Below are positions 45,301 through 53,238 of a stretch of DNA of 64,000 nt, in pieces (the first letter of the stretch is position 1; every line of letters starts with the position of its first letter). The notes below the pieces were generated by a model, which was not told where the DNA came from, did no database searches, and worked only from the letters and a program-made list of their open reading frames with translations. The position numbers and the translations under genes were made by a program. The stretch is taken from NCBI GenBank assembly GCA_037013685.1, contig CM072887.1, positions 51,759,154 to 51,823,153 on the forward strand, given 5' to 3'. This DNA comes from Acridotheres tristis. Taxonomy: Eukaryota; Chordata; Aves; Passeriformes; Sturnidae.

Positions 45301-48300
45301 AGAGAAGTGGTTCTGAACCCAGTCTAAACCCATCCATTTTAGGCAAAAGGCCTAAAGTGACATATCCATGCTGAGCACGCACATGTTTACTGCCACCTGG
45401 GTTGTAAATAATTTTGTTTACCAGCTCTTTCAGTGGAATTAAAATGCTATCACTGCAGTCACCTGCACGAAACTTTGTGGTATTCAAGAGATGCAATTGA
45501 TGTATTGTGTTTACAGAGAATTCAGTCAGCTCACGAGCAACAGAAATTAAATCCTAGGAGTAAGCAACTACTTTAAACACACTATGTAATAAAAATCTCT
45601 AGTTCATACCTAACAGTGTTTTGTTCTTGCACAATGTTAAATAATGTTTATTTAACATTGTGATGAAGTCGGATTTCTGTTCTGAATTTCTGTTAAAGTC
45701 CTAAGACTGGGCAACAAAGATTGTCAACCTGGGTAGTGATAGCAAAGACTAGGAAGGTATAGGGGTTAGCCAAACTATATTTTGTAGTCATTTTTGATAG
45801 CTCTAACATCTGCCTATAGAAAGTCAGCAATGCAATTATTAAAAAATGTGGGAATACCTGATGTATAGTCTTGAATGAAATTCAGAGTAACTGCCTGGCT
45901 TTGGTGTTTGTCATATACATAAGACAGAGCCACTTTGGGATGACCCCAGAATTGTTTAGATAGATCAGTCAACATACAATTTTAAAATTATCTCTTCAAC
46001 AGTTAAACAATTTCATTAAAAGCTTACTTAGATGATACAATGGTCTTATTGCATTTTCTTTTAAAAAGTACTTAGGATTAAGAATATTATTCATTTTATT
46101 CCATTACTCTGGGGACAGTTATGTCATTACTTGTGACCTGTGGGACCCAGTATGATTGTTGTGTAACGCCACTGAACCTAAAAACATGCTGGGAATTAAT
46201 GTAGTCATTGATACTGGTATTTATCCCATCTGTGATTTGCAGCACTGATGATCACTTAGTAATCTTATAAAAATAGCTGCCTTGAGAAATACATAGTACT
46301 AATTGATGAAGAAAAGAAGTCTACACATTTGAAATCAACAAGAGGTTAAATTGTAGACAAGAATTAACTGGGGGGAAGAAAATAAAGCTTTGAGTAATCA
46401 GGACAACTTAACAAAGTAGTGTCTGCTCAGAACAAGTTATCACTGCCGAGCCACAATGGTTGTTAGGTCATGGATGACTATGACATGCATTGTGTCGCTT
46501 TCAGCATACTTCACACTTCTCCAACAAGTTCTCCCTGGCCAGAAAATGATGGAATGGTGCTTACAGCATCTGTGACCATTCCCAGTGTTCTGGGAAGCAT
46601 GGTTGTAGAGTTTTGACACTCTGCAGTTACACTTCCATTTATGTGCACACTATTGAGCTGTTCCAAGGACTGCTCCAATCACTGTGGCACTCAGACATCT
46701 CACTAACGTGAATTTGTTGTCCTCAAACCAAAAGTATGTTCTTCTAATTGAGTAGGAAGGAAACTTGAAGCACAGAGAGACTGAGCCTTGCCAAAAGTCA
46801 CTTGGAGAACAGTGTAGGTGGCAGAGCTTGAAATCCAGCTCACTTCAGCTAGCCATAGGACCACATTTCTGTTTGCCATCTACCAGCTTTCAAAGGGTTA
46901 TGAATACACTATAAACATGTACATTTGCATGCTATTTTTTGTGGAAAATTTTGCACTGAGTTTACAAACTAAACACTTGGAGGGAAGACACTGTGAAACT
47001 CCTCTCTCTCCACAGAGTCAGTCAGTCTCACTGCTTCTTCCAAGAAAATACCTATCAGTGCCTTGTCTGACCTGCTCTGGGATGAAATAGTGCAAGAAGC
47101 TGCTGTCTGCCTCATCTGTTGTAGGAGCTGGACAGTGTGTGATGAATGAGGCTTGTAAGAGAAGGCAGACTGAGCTATGAATAAGAGGCTGAATGCTCAC
47201 TCAGCTGGGATTCTGCTTATACTGACCACCTTAGCACTAAAGCTGTACTTTCATGGCCAGTTTATGCTTTCATAGCTCACACCTACAGCTTCAGTGACAG
47301 CAGGTGAAATCCAGCCTCTCTCTAGCTGGAGATCTTTGAATTTTGCCAGCACTCATGTTAGTGCAGTAGACTGGTGAATCAAATAATGGAAATCATCGGA
47401 GTTAAAGGTCACTTAGGAATCAGTTGCTCAGTCACTGTGCAGATAAAGGATTAATTGTGGGCAGATGAGGAAGAGAGCAGAAATATGTGACCAGGGAAAT
47501 GAGAGCTAGGATGGCTTCTTTCAGCCACAGAGCCAGCTTATGGCAGCTTAAAGCAATCATGAAGCTACAGTGTTAGTCTCATCCTCATCTCTCTGTTTGA
47601 AGCCTTCTGGCCCTAGCTATAAACTTCACACTGGGGTCATTCAGGTTCTTCCAGTTGCCAGGACCCTGGACGAATAAGAGAAGGGCACGAGCTGTGGCTC
47701 AAAGCAGCCACTGAAGATCCTGCGTGGGTCAAGGCTGAAGGAAGCATGAACATCCCAGGAATTTGAGTGCAGATGTTCAGCAATGTCTTGTTGACCCCAT
47801 GGCTTCTCACAGACTTGCACTTTTAGCCCTGGTAGAAGATTTTCAGGTGTGAAGAAGTGTGTATTTTCTCACAACAGCCTTTTCTGGCAGCTTCAAGTTT
47901 CTTCTCTGAAGCACACAGGTACTAGTTCTCTAAGGAAAAATGAACAGCTTCTCCTTATTGCTGAGTCAAATAATGTGGTATTCTCTGGTCTTTTTGCCAA
48001 AGGAGCAGAACCACAGTCAATGAAATTTTCCCACATGGTTTGAAGACTGTCTATTTAACATCAAGCATTAATTAAAGATGCAAGTTTTAAAATACTTTTT
48101 GTGATGTCCTATATATAGTTTGGGGGTTTTTTTATGTACAAAATGCCATATTATTACATGATGGGAGTTTAAAATGTATCCCTTGTTTAAAGCAGGGCAG
48201 ATTGTAGGTCATTTATCTCAGTCTCTGGGTATTATTACTAAATTCAGCATCAACACTGTGCTTCCCTGTATAAGCTGATTAGCCAGTGGGATGTGTTCAT

Positions 48301-51300
48301 TAACCTAGAAATTGATTTTTCAGGAATGCCATGTTGCAGTTATGCAACTCTGATGACAGACCACAATTTGGCCACCCTCCTTCTCTCTCCTGTCTATCAG
48401 ACAGGCACTTCAATTCCTATCAAAATGTTTCCAGCAAGCTCAACTCTTCATCATCAGCTAGGTGATAGAGTTATGAAATTCCCACTGAAAAACATCTGTC
48501 AGCTGATTGGGAAGCCTAGTGTCTTCTGGTAAGCTTTGGTATCTCACTGCTAGCATGTCAAAGAGATAAAAATGTGTTTTAATAATATTGGTACTAAGCT
48601 CTTTTCATACCAATAGTCTACTCAAAATGACTTTGAGAACCAAGGGAGTTGTCATCTGCCAGCCCTCTGCCAGCTCTCCCTGCCCTGACATCCCAGCCAG
48701 GAGGCATGCTAAAGCAAGAAGGAACATACTGGAGTGGGAGGGGGAGACACCAGGAAAATTAACAAACTGTTCATTCAAGGGCCTTGTTTGGAGCAATTTT
48801 TCAGAGGTACAAATTAAAGCAGTCCAGAATTTGTTGCAATAAATCTGATGTGCTTTATGGCAGTCCACATGACCCACAGGAGAGGGTAACACTTTTTCTT
48901 CTCTGCCTTCTCTGAGCTCAAGCACCATGTATCGTACCACAGACTAATCTGTGCACTGAGTCCAGCCCAAACTTGTGCTTGGGTTACCAATGAGTTTAGT
49001 GAATATCACACCTACTAGTCTGTAAATACACACTCTCTTTGACAAGCACACCATGCAGTGCCATGTCTGCCTTAGGGAACCCCTAACCTGGGCAGATGGG
49101 GGTCTATTACTGTGCTGAGCCATGACTGTTCTCTCAGTCTCTCCCAGATGATTGAGTGAAGTAGCTCTTGCTCATGGGGAAGTACACCAGGAGGCACAAG
49201 GTACAGACTGTTCTGGGCTATTGGGAAGAACAAACTCACTAACGTGGACACCCCTCCATCTCTATAGTGTGAATGAGTGCCCTGGGACTATGCAGAGCGG
49301 GGATGACATAAGTTGGGATGGTCAAGGAGTCTGCCAGCCTTAGCTGTGTCCCATGTCCAGAGAACAGGCTGCTCACAGAAAGCTGCTGGACCATATGTTC
49401 AAGAGCACTGTGCATTAAAGGAAAACATCACCAAAACCCATCACTAAAGTGGGATGGCCTTGGAGCTGAATCAGAAATTACTCAGCCATCCACGACAAGA
49501 GAGGACATTTACTTGGGATTACAGCTCTGTCAGCCATCTCTGAACTAGGTCATCCCCTTGTATTGAGTCCCTTGCCAGTAAAAATGAGCACATACTGCAC
49601 AGCTTACAGCAAGCACTCCTGAGTCAAGGGTCACAAAGGGGACTGACTGCTTGATGTTTTTCCATTTCTGTATCAGCTCTGCTCCAAAGCTTTCCAGTTT
49701 CATGTTTTCTGGTTGGCAGTAGGTATCAACAGTACATCCCAGAGTTCATTTATAACATGACCAAACGTCCTGAGTAAAACAAAGAGGGACAAGAGGATCA
49801 TGAATCTAATTCTCCTTCTGGTAAGTGAGAGTTGCCTGTAAGGAGAATGCATGGTAGCATCAAGGATCCCTCCTCCATGCCAAGAATCTAAAAAGCAAGG
49901 TGCCATTGCTACATCCATCTGTAGTGCTGAAGGGAAACACTCACCAGAGCAGCACGTATGCAGTGGCAGTAACAGAAATTCACTTTACACCAGGTCACTT
50001 AGGTTAAGATCTTGGGAATGCAGAGAAGTACTAGTATGACTTGTAAGTCAGGAAATATTATTTCCATGCTAAGAGTCCAGTATTACTCCATTTAATTCTA
50101 GATGACTGGCAGCTGATACCTCTTAGGGGTATTGTCACTGACGAGAGGGCAATCTAGCACTAACTGTACAAGCTCATTTGATTCACTGTGGTAGCATCTT
50201 TTCAATGCAGGAAGTTCCTCCATGCACTCTTAAGGTCATAAAAATGAATTAATTACAGTTTATCTTGGAGAGCTAAAGATTCTTCCAGAAATAAAGTTGA
50301 ACAAATGCCTCTCCCACGACATCTTATTTGTTAATTCCACAAGTTAATGTCTCCCCTCTTTCTCCATTCTAGTACCAATATTTCTTATCACGCTGCCAGA
50401 TGCACACAGGTACATTTACATCGCTCCTTATCACCTCCCATGGCTTCTTACAGCACACTCAAGTGCAAGGAGCCACTGTTTTGCCAGGAAAGACTGGTTT
50501 ATTAGACTCTGCCAAGCTGTCAGACTGTGTTTCCAAGTTCTGTGACTCTGTAGTCTTTGATGCTGTGAATAATGAGACAAATTCAATCTAATGAACCACC
50601 TGCCCCTTCACTGAGAAAAACCACATACTGAAGTCAAATGACTTAAGCAGAGCAGCTGGGGTACTGTGCAGAAGCAGACTGCCCAGATGCACAGTAAAGT
50701 AGAGCTGGATGAGACCTTACAAGGTACCTCATCTTTCCTTCTGTCTTAGGACAGCATCTGCCAGATCTAAGACTTTCCTGGCATGTGTTTGTCAAAAGTT
50801 TTTAAAACCCTCGAATTTGACATAGCTTGCACTAAACTCTGGAGTGTTGACTAAAGTAGGTGCTGTAACTCTCACATCTTATGCTTCTGCTGTACATTTA
50901 CCTTCTTCATGCGTATAAGACAATGTCATTGTTGAAAGAGGTTATTTTATAAAAGATTACAAGTTCTATACCCTTTTTAGATAAAAATGTCATATAACTG
51001 TTCCCCAGCTTGTATTCGTATGGCTGAACAACATCCATTCTCTGCATAGTTCCTGGCACCTATTTCCCCTGATGTTCATTCTATTTTTTCGGAACCTTCC
51101 TCCAATTCAAAAAATTATTTTAATTTATAACCCAGGCATCCTCCAGGGCAACCCTAGGAGCCTTCCCTAGCTTTGTGTAATTTCAAACCATCCATACTCT
51201 CCAGCCAACACTGGTCAGTCACGGAAACAGCAGACAGGGCAAGGCTCAGAAGAAATGTGGGTGTAGCCCACGCAGTATATCTGTCCCTTCTAACCTCAAC

Positions 51301-51762
51301 CTTTGCCAACCACTCTCATTTTCCTCATTTATTCTTATCCTATTCCAGGATTGTTTCGCGGCTGCCTCTAGAACACACCCCCCTCGCTTGCTACGACAGT
51401 GGCCCAGATGGAAATTGCCTGTGTCAAGGTGTTAACAGGTGAGGGCAGGAAGAGCGGCGTGGGGCGGTCTGATCGGGAGGCGCTGCCGGAGCACATCCCC
51501 AGGGCGGAGCAGCGGCCCCTCCGCCGCCGGGCTGCGGGACCCGGGCGCTCAGCCGGGGGCTCCTCGTGTGATTCCCGGCGCCCAACCCCCCGCTCGCCCC
51601 CGATCCCGGCCGGAGCCGCGCCCGGCAGTACCGGTAGTAGCGATCATCCTTGTAGGGCGTCAGGTCCTCCTGGATCTCCCGGTACGTCTCCCGCACCCGC
51701 CGGCAGAAGCGCTTGACCTCGCCGCACAGCGGGCTCCCGAAGGCGGCGAAATCCGCCTCCAT
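21243..51762 (-). CDS. TMEM181: TMEM181 (GPR178), seven-helix GOST-family membrane protein, complete
   Basis: Join of 17 minus-strand coding exons: 51762-51632, 39412-39309, 35423-35368, 34096-34006, 33468-33350, 32311-32192, 30286-30206, 29248-29149, 28555-28425, 27816-27725, 26702-26645, 26016-25914, 25820-25769, 25175-25093, 23981-23892, 22279-22213 and 21321-21243. The total is 1557 bases, 518 residues plus stop. Layout: N-terminal segment (1-44), first hydrophobic segment (~55-78), a presumed luminal GOLD-like domain (80-210) with six N-x-S/T sequons, then seven membrane helices (~220-470) and an acidic tail with NDSDDD and EESDSD. The assignment rests on [18 protein letters not shown] and the strongly conserved helices. 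TMEM181 is known as a host factor for cytolethal distending toxin; its normal role is little known. Fifteen introns are GT-AG; intron 14 is AT-AC. Confidence 0.96.
22213..22279 (-). CDS. TMEM181: TMEM181 exon 16
   Basis: 67 bases, E471(part)-Y492 plus two bases. Acceptor TTTTCCAG|AA and donor GG|GTAAGA. Encodes [20 protein letters not shown], the acidic cytosolic tail. Confidence 0.97.
23137..23247 (+). repeat. CR1 LINE 3'-end fragment, in TMEM181 intron 15
   Basis: Ends with 'ccacatcatctttccaggtc', 'tcttccaacctgggctcttc' and 'tatggttctgt', a diverged copy of the CR1 3' terminus (gatgatctcc...ggtcccttccaacc...attctatgattctgtg). It lies antisense to TMEM181. Confidence 0.6.
23892..23981 (-). 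CDS. TMEM181: TMEM181 exon 15 (preceded by an AC acceptor)
   Basis: 90 bases, S441(part)-Y470 plus one base. Begins CAGCAGAATTC after the intron end TAC. Donor TATG|GTGAGT. Encodes [20 protein letters not shown] and YSPSKNALY, the last membrane helix. Confidence 0.95.
23982..25092 (-). other. TMEM181 intron 14: U12-dependent AT-AC intron
   Basis: 1111-base intron read on the minus strand. The donor ATATCCTT matches the U12 consensus at all eight positions. A branch-site match TCCTTGAC lies at 23998-23991, with the branch A (23992) ten bases before the intron end. The intron ends ...CTTACTAC, so the boundaries are AT-AC. Only these boundaries give the continuous protein [11 protein letters not shown] at this junction. 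Minor-spliceosome introns use U11/U12 and U4atac/U6atac snRNAs. Confidence 0.93.
25093..25175 (-). CDS. TMEM181: TMEM181 exon 14 (ends at a U12-type donor)
   Basis: 83 bases, S413(part)-N440 plus one base ([27 protein letters not shown]). Acceptor TTCCCCACAG|C. The exon ends AACT and is followed by ATATCCTT, not GT; there is no GT placed to keep the frame. See the intron entry. Confidence 0.96.
25769..25820 (-). CDS. TMEM181: TMEM181 exon 13
   Basis: 52 bases, D396(part)-I412 plus two bases. Acceptor TCTTTTTCAG|AT and donor AG|GTAAGG. Encodes [17 protein letters not shown]. Confidence 0.97.
25914..26016 (-). CDS. TMEM181: TMEM181 exon 12
   Basis: 103 bases, G362-V395 plus one base. Acceptor TTCCTTACAG|GGA and donor GTTG|GTAAGG. 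Encodes the helix [20 protein letters not shown] and [11 protein letters not shown]. Confidence 0.97.
26645..26702 (-). CDS. TMEM181: TMEM181 exon 11
   Basis: 58 bases, T342(part)-Q361. Acceptor TATTTTCTAG|A; an AG two bases further would shift the frame into a stop, so this one is used. Donor CAG|GTAAGT. Encodes the loop [19 protein letters not shown]. Confidence 0.96.
27725..27816 (-). CDS. TMEM181: TMEM181 exon 10
   Basis: 92 bases, G312-Q341 plus two bases. Acceptor TTCTTAACAG|GGG and donor AC|GTAAGT. Encodes [20 protein letters not shown] and the following helix. Confidence 0.97.
28425..28555 (-). CDS. TMEM181: TMEM181 exon 9
   Basis: 131 bases, D268(part)-Q311. Acceptor TTTGCTACAG|AT and donor CAG|GTAAGA. 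Encodes [20 protein letters not shown] and [20 protein letters not shown], the best conserved part of the protein. Confidence 0.98.
29149..29248 (-). CDS. TMEM181: TMEM181 exon 8
   Basis: 100 bases, C235-N267 plus one base. Acceptor TTGTTTTATAG|TGT and donor AATG|GTACTT. Encodes [20 protein letters not shown] and the next helix, [13 protein letters not shown]. Confidence 0.96.
29757..29865 (-). repeat. CR1 LINE 3'-end fragment
   Basis: The plus strand begins 'aatcatagcataatttagct' and continues 'tgtaagggacctctggaggt' and 'cacatggcccatcct', the reverse complement of the CR1 3' end. It lies in TMEM181 intron 7, in the same orientation as the gene. Confidence 0.65.
30206..30286 (-). CDS. TMEM181: TMEM181 exon 7
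   Basis: 81 bases, W208-T234, phase 0 at both ends. Acceptor TTTCTTGTAG|TGG and donor ACG|GTAAGA. Encodes [20 protein letters not shown], the start of the first of the seven clustered helices. Confidence 0.96.
32192..32311 (-). CDS. TMEM181: TMEM181 exon 6
   Basis: 120 bases, K168-T207 in phase 0 at both ends. Acceptor GTTCACAG|AAA and donor ACA|GTAAGT. Encodes [20 protein letters not shown] and the end of the GOLD-like domain, with NYT and NIT sequons. Confidence 0.97.
33350..33468 (-). CDS. TMEM181: TMEM181 exon 5
   Basis: 119 bases, V128(part)-Q167. Acceptor TTTAATTCCAG|TG and donor CAA|GTATGC. Encodes [17 protein letters not shown] and [15 protein letters not shown], with NVT and NRT sequons. 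Confidence 0.95.
34006..34096 (-). CDS. TMEM181: TMEM181 exon 4
   Basis: 91 bases, L98-D127 plus one base. Acceptor TTTTTGCAG|CTG and donor GATG|GTGAGA. Encodes [20 protein letters not shown] of the luminal domain. Confidence 0.95.
35368..35423 (-). CDS. TMEM181: TMEM181 exon 3
   Basis: 56 bases, G79(part)-K97 ([18 protein letters not shown]). Acceptor TTGTGTAG|GT and donor AAG|GTAAGA. Contains an NNS sequon; start of the luminal domain. Least conserved exon compared with what I recall of the human protein. Confidence 0.9.
35843..36065 (-). repeat. CR1 LINE fragment
   Basis: The plus strand reads 'gatcaggttgctgaggacca', 'tgtccagttaagtctaacat', 'ctttaaggacggagaccccc' and 'gtggaatttcttgtgttcca', a clear antisense CR1 3' region. 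It lies in TMEM181 intron 2. Confidence 0.75.
38900..39030. repeat. possible ancient SINE/LINE2-type tail
   Basis: 'catttagaaggctttacaaa' and 'accattttacagacagaaat' resemble the 'cactttacaaac...ccattttacagatgagg' core shared by MIR and L2 tails. Very old if real; based on short blocks only. Confidence 0.3.
39309..39412 (-). CDS. TMEM181: TMEM181 exon 2
   Basis: 104 bases, residues R44(part)-A78 plus one base. Acceptor CTTCCTGTAG|G and donor CAG|GTAAGG. Encodes [18 protein letters not shown] and the first membrane segment, a likely signal anchor. Confidence 0.97.
39413..44094 (-). other. TMEM181 intron between exon 1b and exon 2
   Basis: 4.7 kb, AT-rich until ~43.7 kb. Apart from the CR1 fragment at 43.87-43.98 kb, nothing is recognised. 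Confidence 0.8.
43869..43983 (+). repeat. CR1 LINE 3'-end fragment next to exon 1b
   Basis: Reads 'cgtgccacgtgctctaggac', 'cctgcccgagcaggcaggct', 'ggaccagacggcc' and 'ggtcccttccaagcg' and ends 'cattccgtgattccgtga', a well preserved CR1 3' terminus. It lies 110 bases inside the intron after exon 1b, antisense to TMEM181. Confidence 0.8.
44030..44345 (-). promoter_or_regulatory. proximal CpG island / alternative promoter of TMEM181 (exon 1b)
   Basis: Very GC- and CpG-rich, no TATA box, with GC boxes (GGGGCGGGG type). Two ATF/CRE-like motifs stand upstream of exon 1b: TGCGTCACC at 44182-44190 and CACGTCAC at 44215-44222. The island is cut off on both sides by CR1 insertions. Promoter activity is inferred. 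Confidence 0.75.
44095..44102 (-). CDS. TMEM181: TMEM181 exon 1b (alternative first coding exon, 8 coding bases)
   Basis: ATGGAGCC followed at once by a perfect GTGAGT donor, inside a second CpG island. It ends with two bases of a codon, the same phase as exon 1a, so splicing to exon 2 gives [14 protein letters not shown] and a 477-residue protein. I recall mammalian TMEM181 isoforms that begin [14 protein letters not shown], but this is from memory. Transcript evidence would settle it. Confidence 0.78.
44393..45155 (-). repeat. CR1 LINE, ~760-base 3' portion
   Basis: Antisense blocks in order: 'aagatcatcgagtcca', 'tggtgacttcaccacctccc', 'ccttctaatgtccaacctga', 'gaagccatttcctcttgtgc', 'ccaaaactggacacaggatt', 'gaggtgtggcctcaccagtg' and 'tgtaggacccagcacttg'. 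This is the usual CR1 3' region, 5'-truncated at about 45155. It is the longest recognisable LINE in the window and lies in TMEM181 intron 1, upstream of exon 1b. Confidence 0.85.
46749..46870 (-). repeat. possible ancient MIR-type SINE
   Basis: The plus strand carries 'aggaaacttgaagcacagag', 'agactgagccttgcc', 'aaaagtcacttgg' and 'aggtggcagagcttgaaatc', in the order expected for an antisense MIR (gaggaaactgaggcacagag...cttgcccaaggtcac...tggcagagccaggat). Diverged. Confidence 0.45.
50690..51000 (-). repeat. old CR1-type LINE fragment
   Basis: 'gagctggatgagaccttaca', 'aggtacctcatctttccttc', 'tgtcttaggacagcatctgc' and 'gcatgtgtttgtcaaaagtt' follow the order of an antisense CR1 3' region (gagaggaccttacaaggtca...ctgtctcaggacaggatcta...catgtgtttgtccaacctg). 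The right edge is vague. Confidence 0.5.
51632..51762 (-). CDS. TMEM181: TMEM181 exon 1a (distal first coding exon)
   Basis: 131 bases encoding residues 1-43 and two bases of Arg44 ([16 protein letters not shown]..., ...[11 protein letters not shown]). ATG in good context (G at -3 and +4), with an in-frame TGA 18 bases upstream. The donor CG|GTACTG departs from consensus at +4 to +6. With exon 2 it gives [15 protein letters not shown], as in mammalian TMEM181. It lies in the distal CpG island. Confidence 0.92.
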
Positions 51763-51889
51763 GCCGCCCGCGCCGCCGCCTCAGGCCCCGCGCTCCGCCA
51801 TGGAGCCCCGCCGGAGCCCGCCCGGCGCTGCGCGGCCGCGGGGCGGGGGCGGCGCAGGAGCCGCAGCGGCAGCGGGCGCGGGGGGGAGC

Positions 51890-52054
51890 GGATGCAGGAG
51901 CGGGGGATGCAGGGAGAGGGATGCAGGGAAGGGGGATCCAAGGGGCCGAGTGCAAGGGACACGGATGCAGGGGCGGGAGGCGCAGGGACGAAGGATTCAG
52001 GAATGGGGGATGCAGCAGCAGCAGAGGATGCAGGGGCGGAGGATGCAGGGCGGG
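51890..52054. repeat. degenerate GGATGCAGGG minisatellite
   Basis: About ten copies of a 14-16 base unit around GGATGCAGGG (variants GGATCCAAGG, GAGTGCAAGG, GGCGCAGGGA, GGATTCAGGA), with a short GCA run near 52012-52023. It lies 130-290 bases upstream of the exon 1a start codon, so in the core promoter or 5' UTR. Confidence 0.85.
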
Positions 52055-53186
52055 CCCTCCGCGCCCAGCCCGCGCCCTCGGGGGCGGTGAGAGCCGCTTC
52101 AGCACCACGGAGAGGGGCGGCCGGTGCTGGGACGTAAGCAACGAGCTCGCGTTACCTCTGCTAAAAACATCTCTGTTATTATTATCTTTTTTTTTTTTTA
52201 ATTAAACTGTTTTATTCTCAAAAGCATGACAGGTCTATGTAAAATAAATGCCCTGATTTTAATTGTTTCTTTTCCCCAACGAAGCAGGTATGTAAAAGAA
52301 ACCCTGTGCTAAATCCACTTTTCATAGTCATGACACTGTAAATGGTCCAAAACTAAGAACGACGCTGTTTACATTGTCTAAATCTAGAAACTCTGAGCTG
52401 GACTCTAGTCAGTTTATAGAGTGCCATGTTAGCTTCATTCATATTAAACTTTCCTTCATAAAAAAAAAATCACATTTAAACTCGTTTAAATTATTCAATC
52501 AATTGACGCCTTAATTTCCACTAACTAATGGCAGTGATGAGATCTATATTAAAAGCAAAAATCCCTTTACTCTTGGTATGCGATCATTGTGTCTACAAGG
52601 GATAAATATAGAAGTCTTCTGTATACTGTTCCTCTCATGTAAATATCTTCCCTATTGACATTCAGGAAGCTGGGCTGGGTTATTTCCCAGCCTTGCCCTT
52701 AGTGTGTATTTTATCACACACTACGACTGGAAGATGCATTTTTACAAATGTGTGCTGGCAAGAGGGCACTTCTTGTTGTGCAGTGGGAGAGGGACAGACA
52801 ATTCATCTTCCCCAGCCGGTGGGGGAGAAAGGGAGAGGAAGGTTCATCTCTGACAGAGAATTTCTATTTCCTACCTATGCATATTTGTAAGCTTGAGAAG
52901 ACATAGCAGTAGGATAAAAGCCACGTTCACATTTAAGCCTGAAATAAAGGTGTTTTTCGTTGGTTTGCTGGTTGGTTTGTTTGTTTCTTGAGGGTCCAGA
53001 GCAGCACCATTCCAGAAATGCAATGCTCTTTGTTGTGTTGATTATCCAGGCTGGCTTCCAATGGTGTTTGTCTCCCTACACCTCAAATGCCATGGGAGGG
53101 TTCCATACCTTCTATGGAAGGCTGTCAGGTTACTCACAGAGAAGGTGTTAGCACTGACCACATATTAATCCACCAACTTCTGCTAT

Positions 53187-53238
53187 CAAAAAAAACCACA
53201 AAAACCAAACCAAACCAAACCAAACAAACAAAAAAAAC
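53187..53238. repeat. (CAAAC)n-type simple repeat
   Basis: A-rich tract with four or five CAAAC units in a row, flanked by runs of A. Low-complexity sequence. Confidence 0.85.

Larger units (their letters stand above)
44103..51631 (-). other. TMEM181 intron 1, part between the two first exons
   Basis: 7.5 kb between exons 1b and 1a. It holds the 44.4-45.2 kb CR1, a possible MIR (46.75 kb) and an old CR1 (50.7-51.0 kb). No coding exon is supported; ORFs are short and lack recognisable homology. Confidence 0.8.
51440..52140 (-). promoter_or_regulatory. distal CpG island promoter of TMEM181 (exon 1a)
   Basis: GC-rich, CpG-rich 700-base block surrounding exon 1a, without a TATA box. The long ORFs on both strands here are a composition effect. 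Its upstream half is a degenerate minisatellite (51890-52054). Confidence 0.8.

Noticed and set aside
51424..52141. ORFs of 232, 165, 125 and 112 codons around TMEM181 exon 1a
   Set aside because: Only the first 43 codons of the 112-codon minus ORF are TMEM181; the rest runs into intron. The others are shadow frames of the CpG island and minisatellite.
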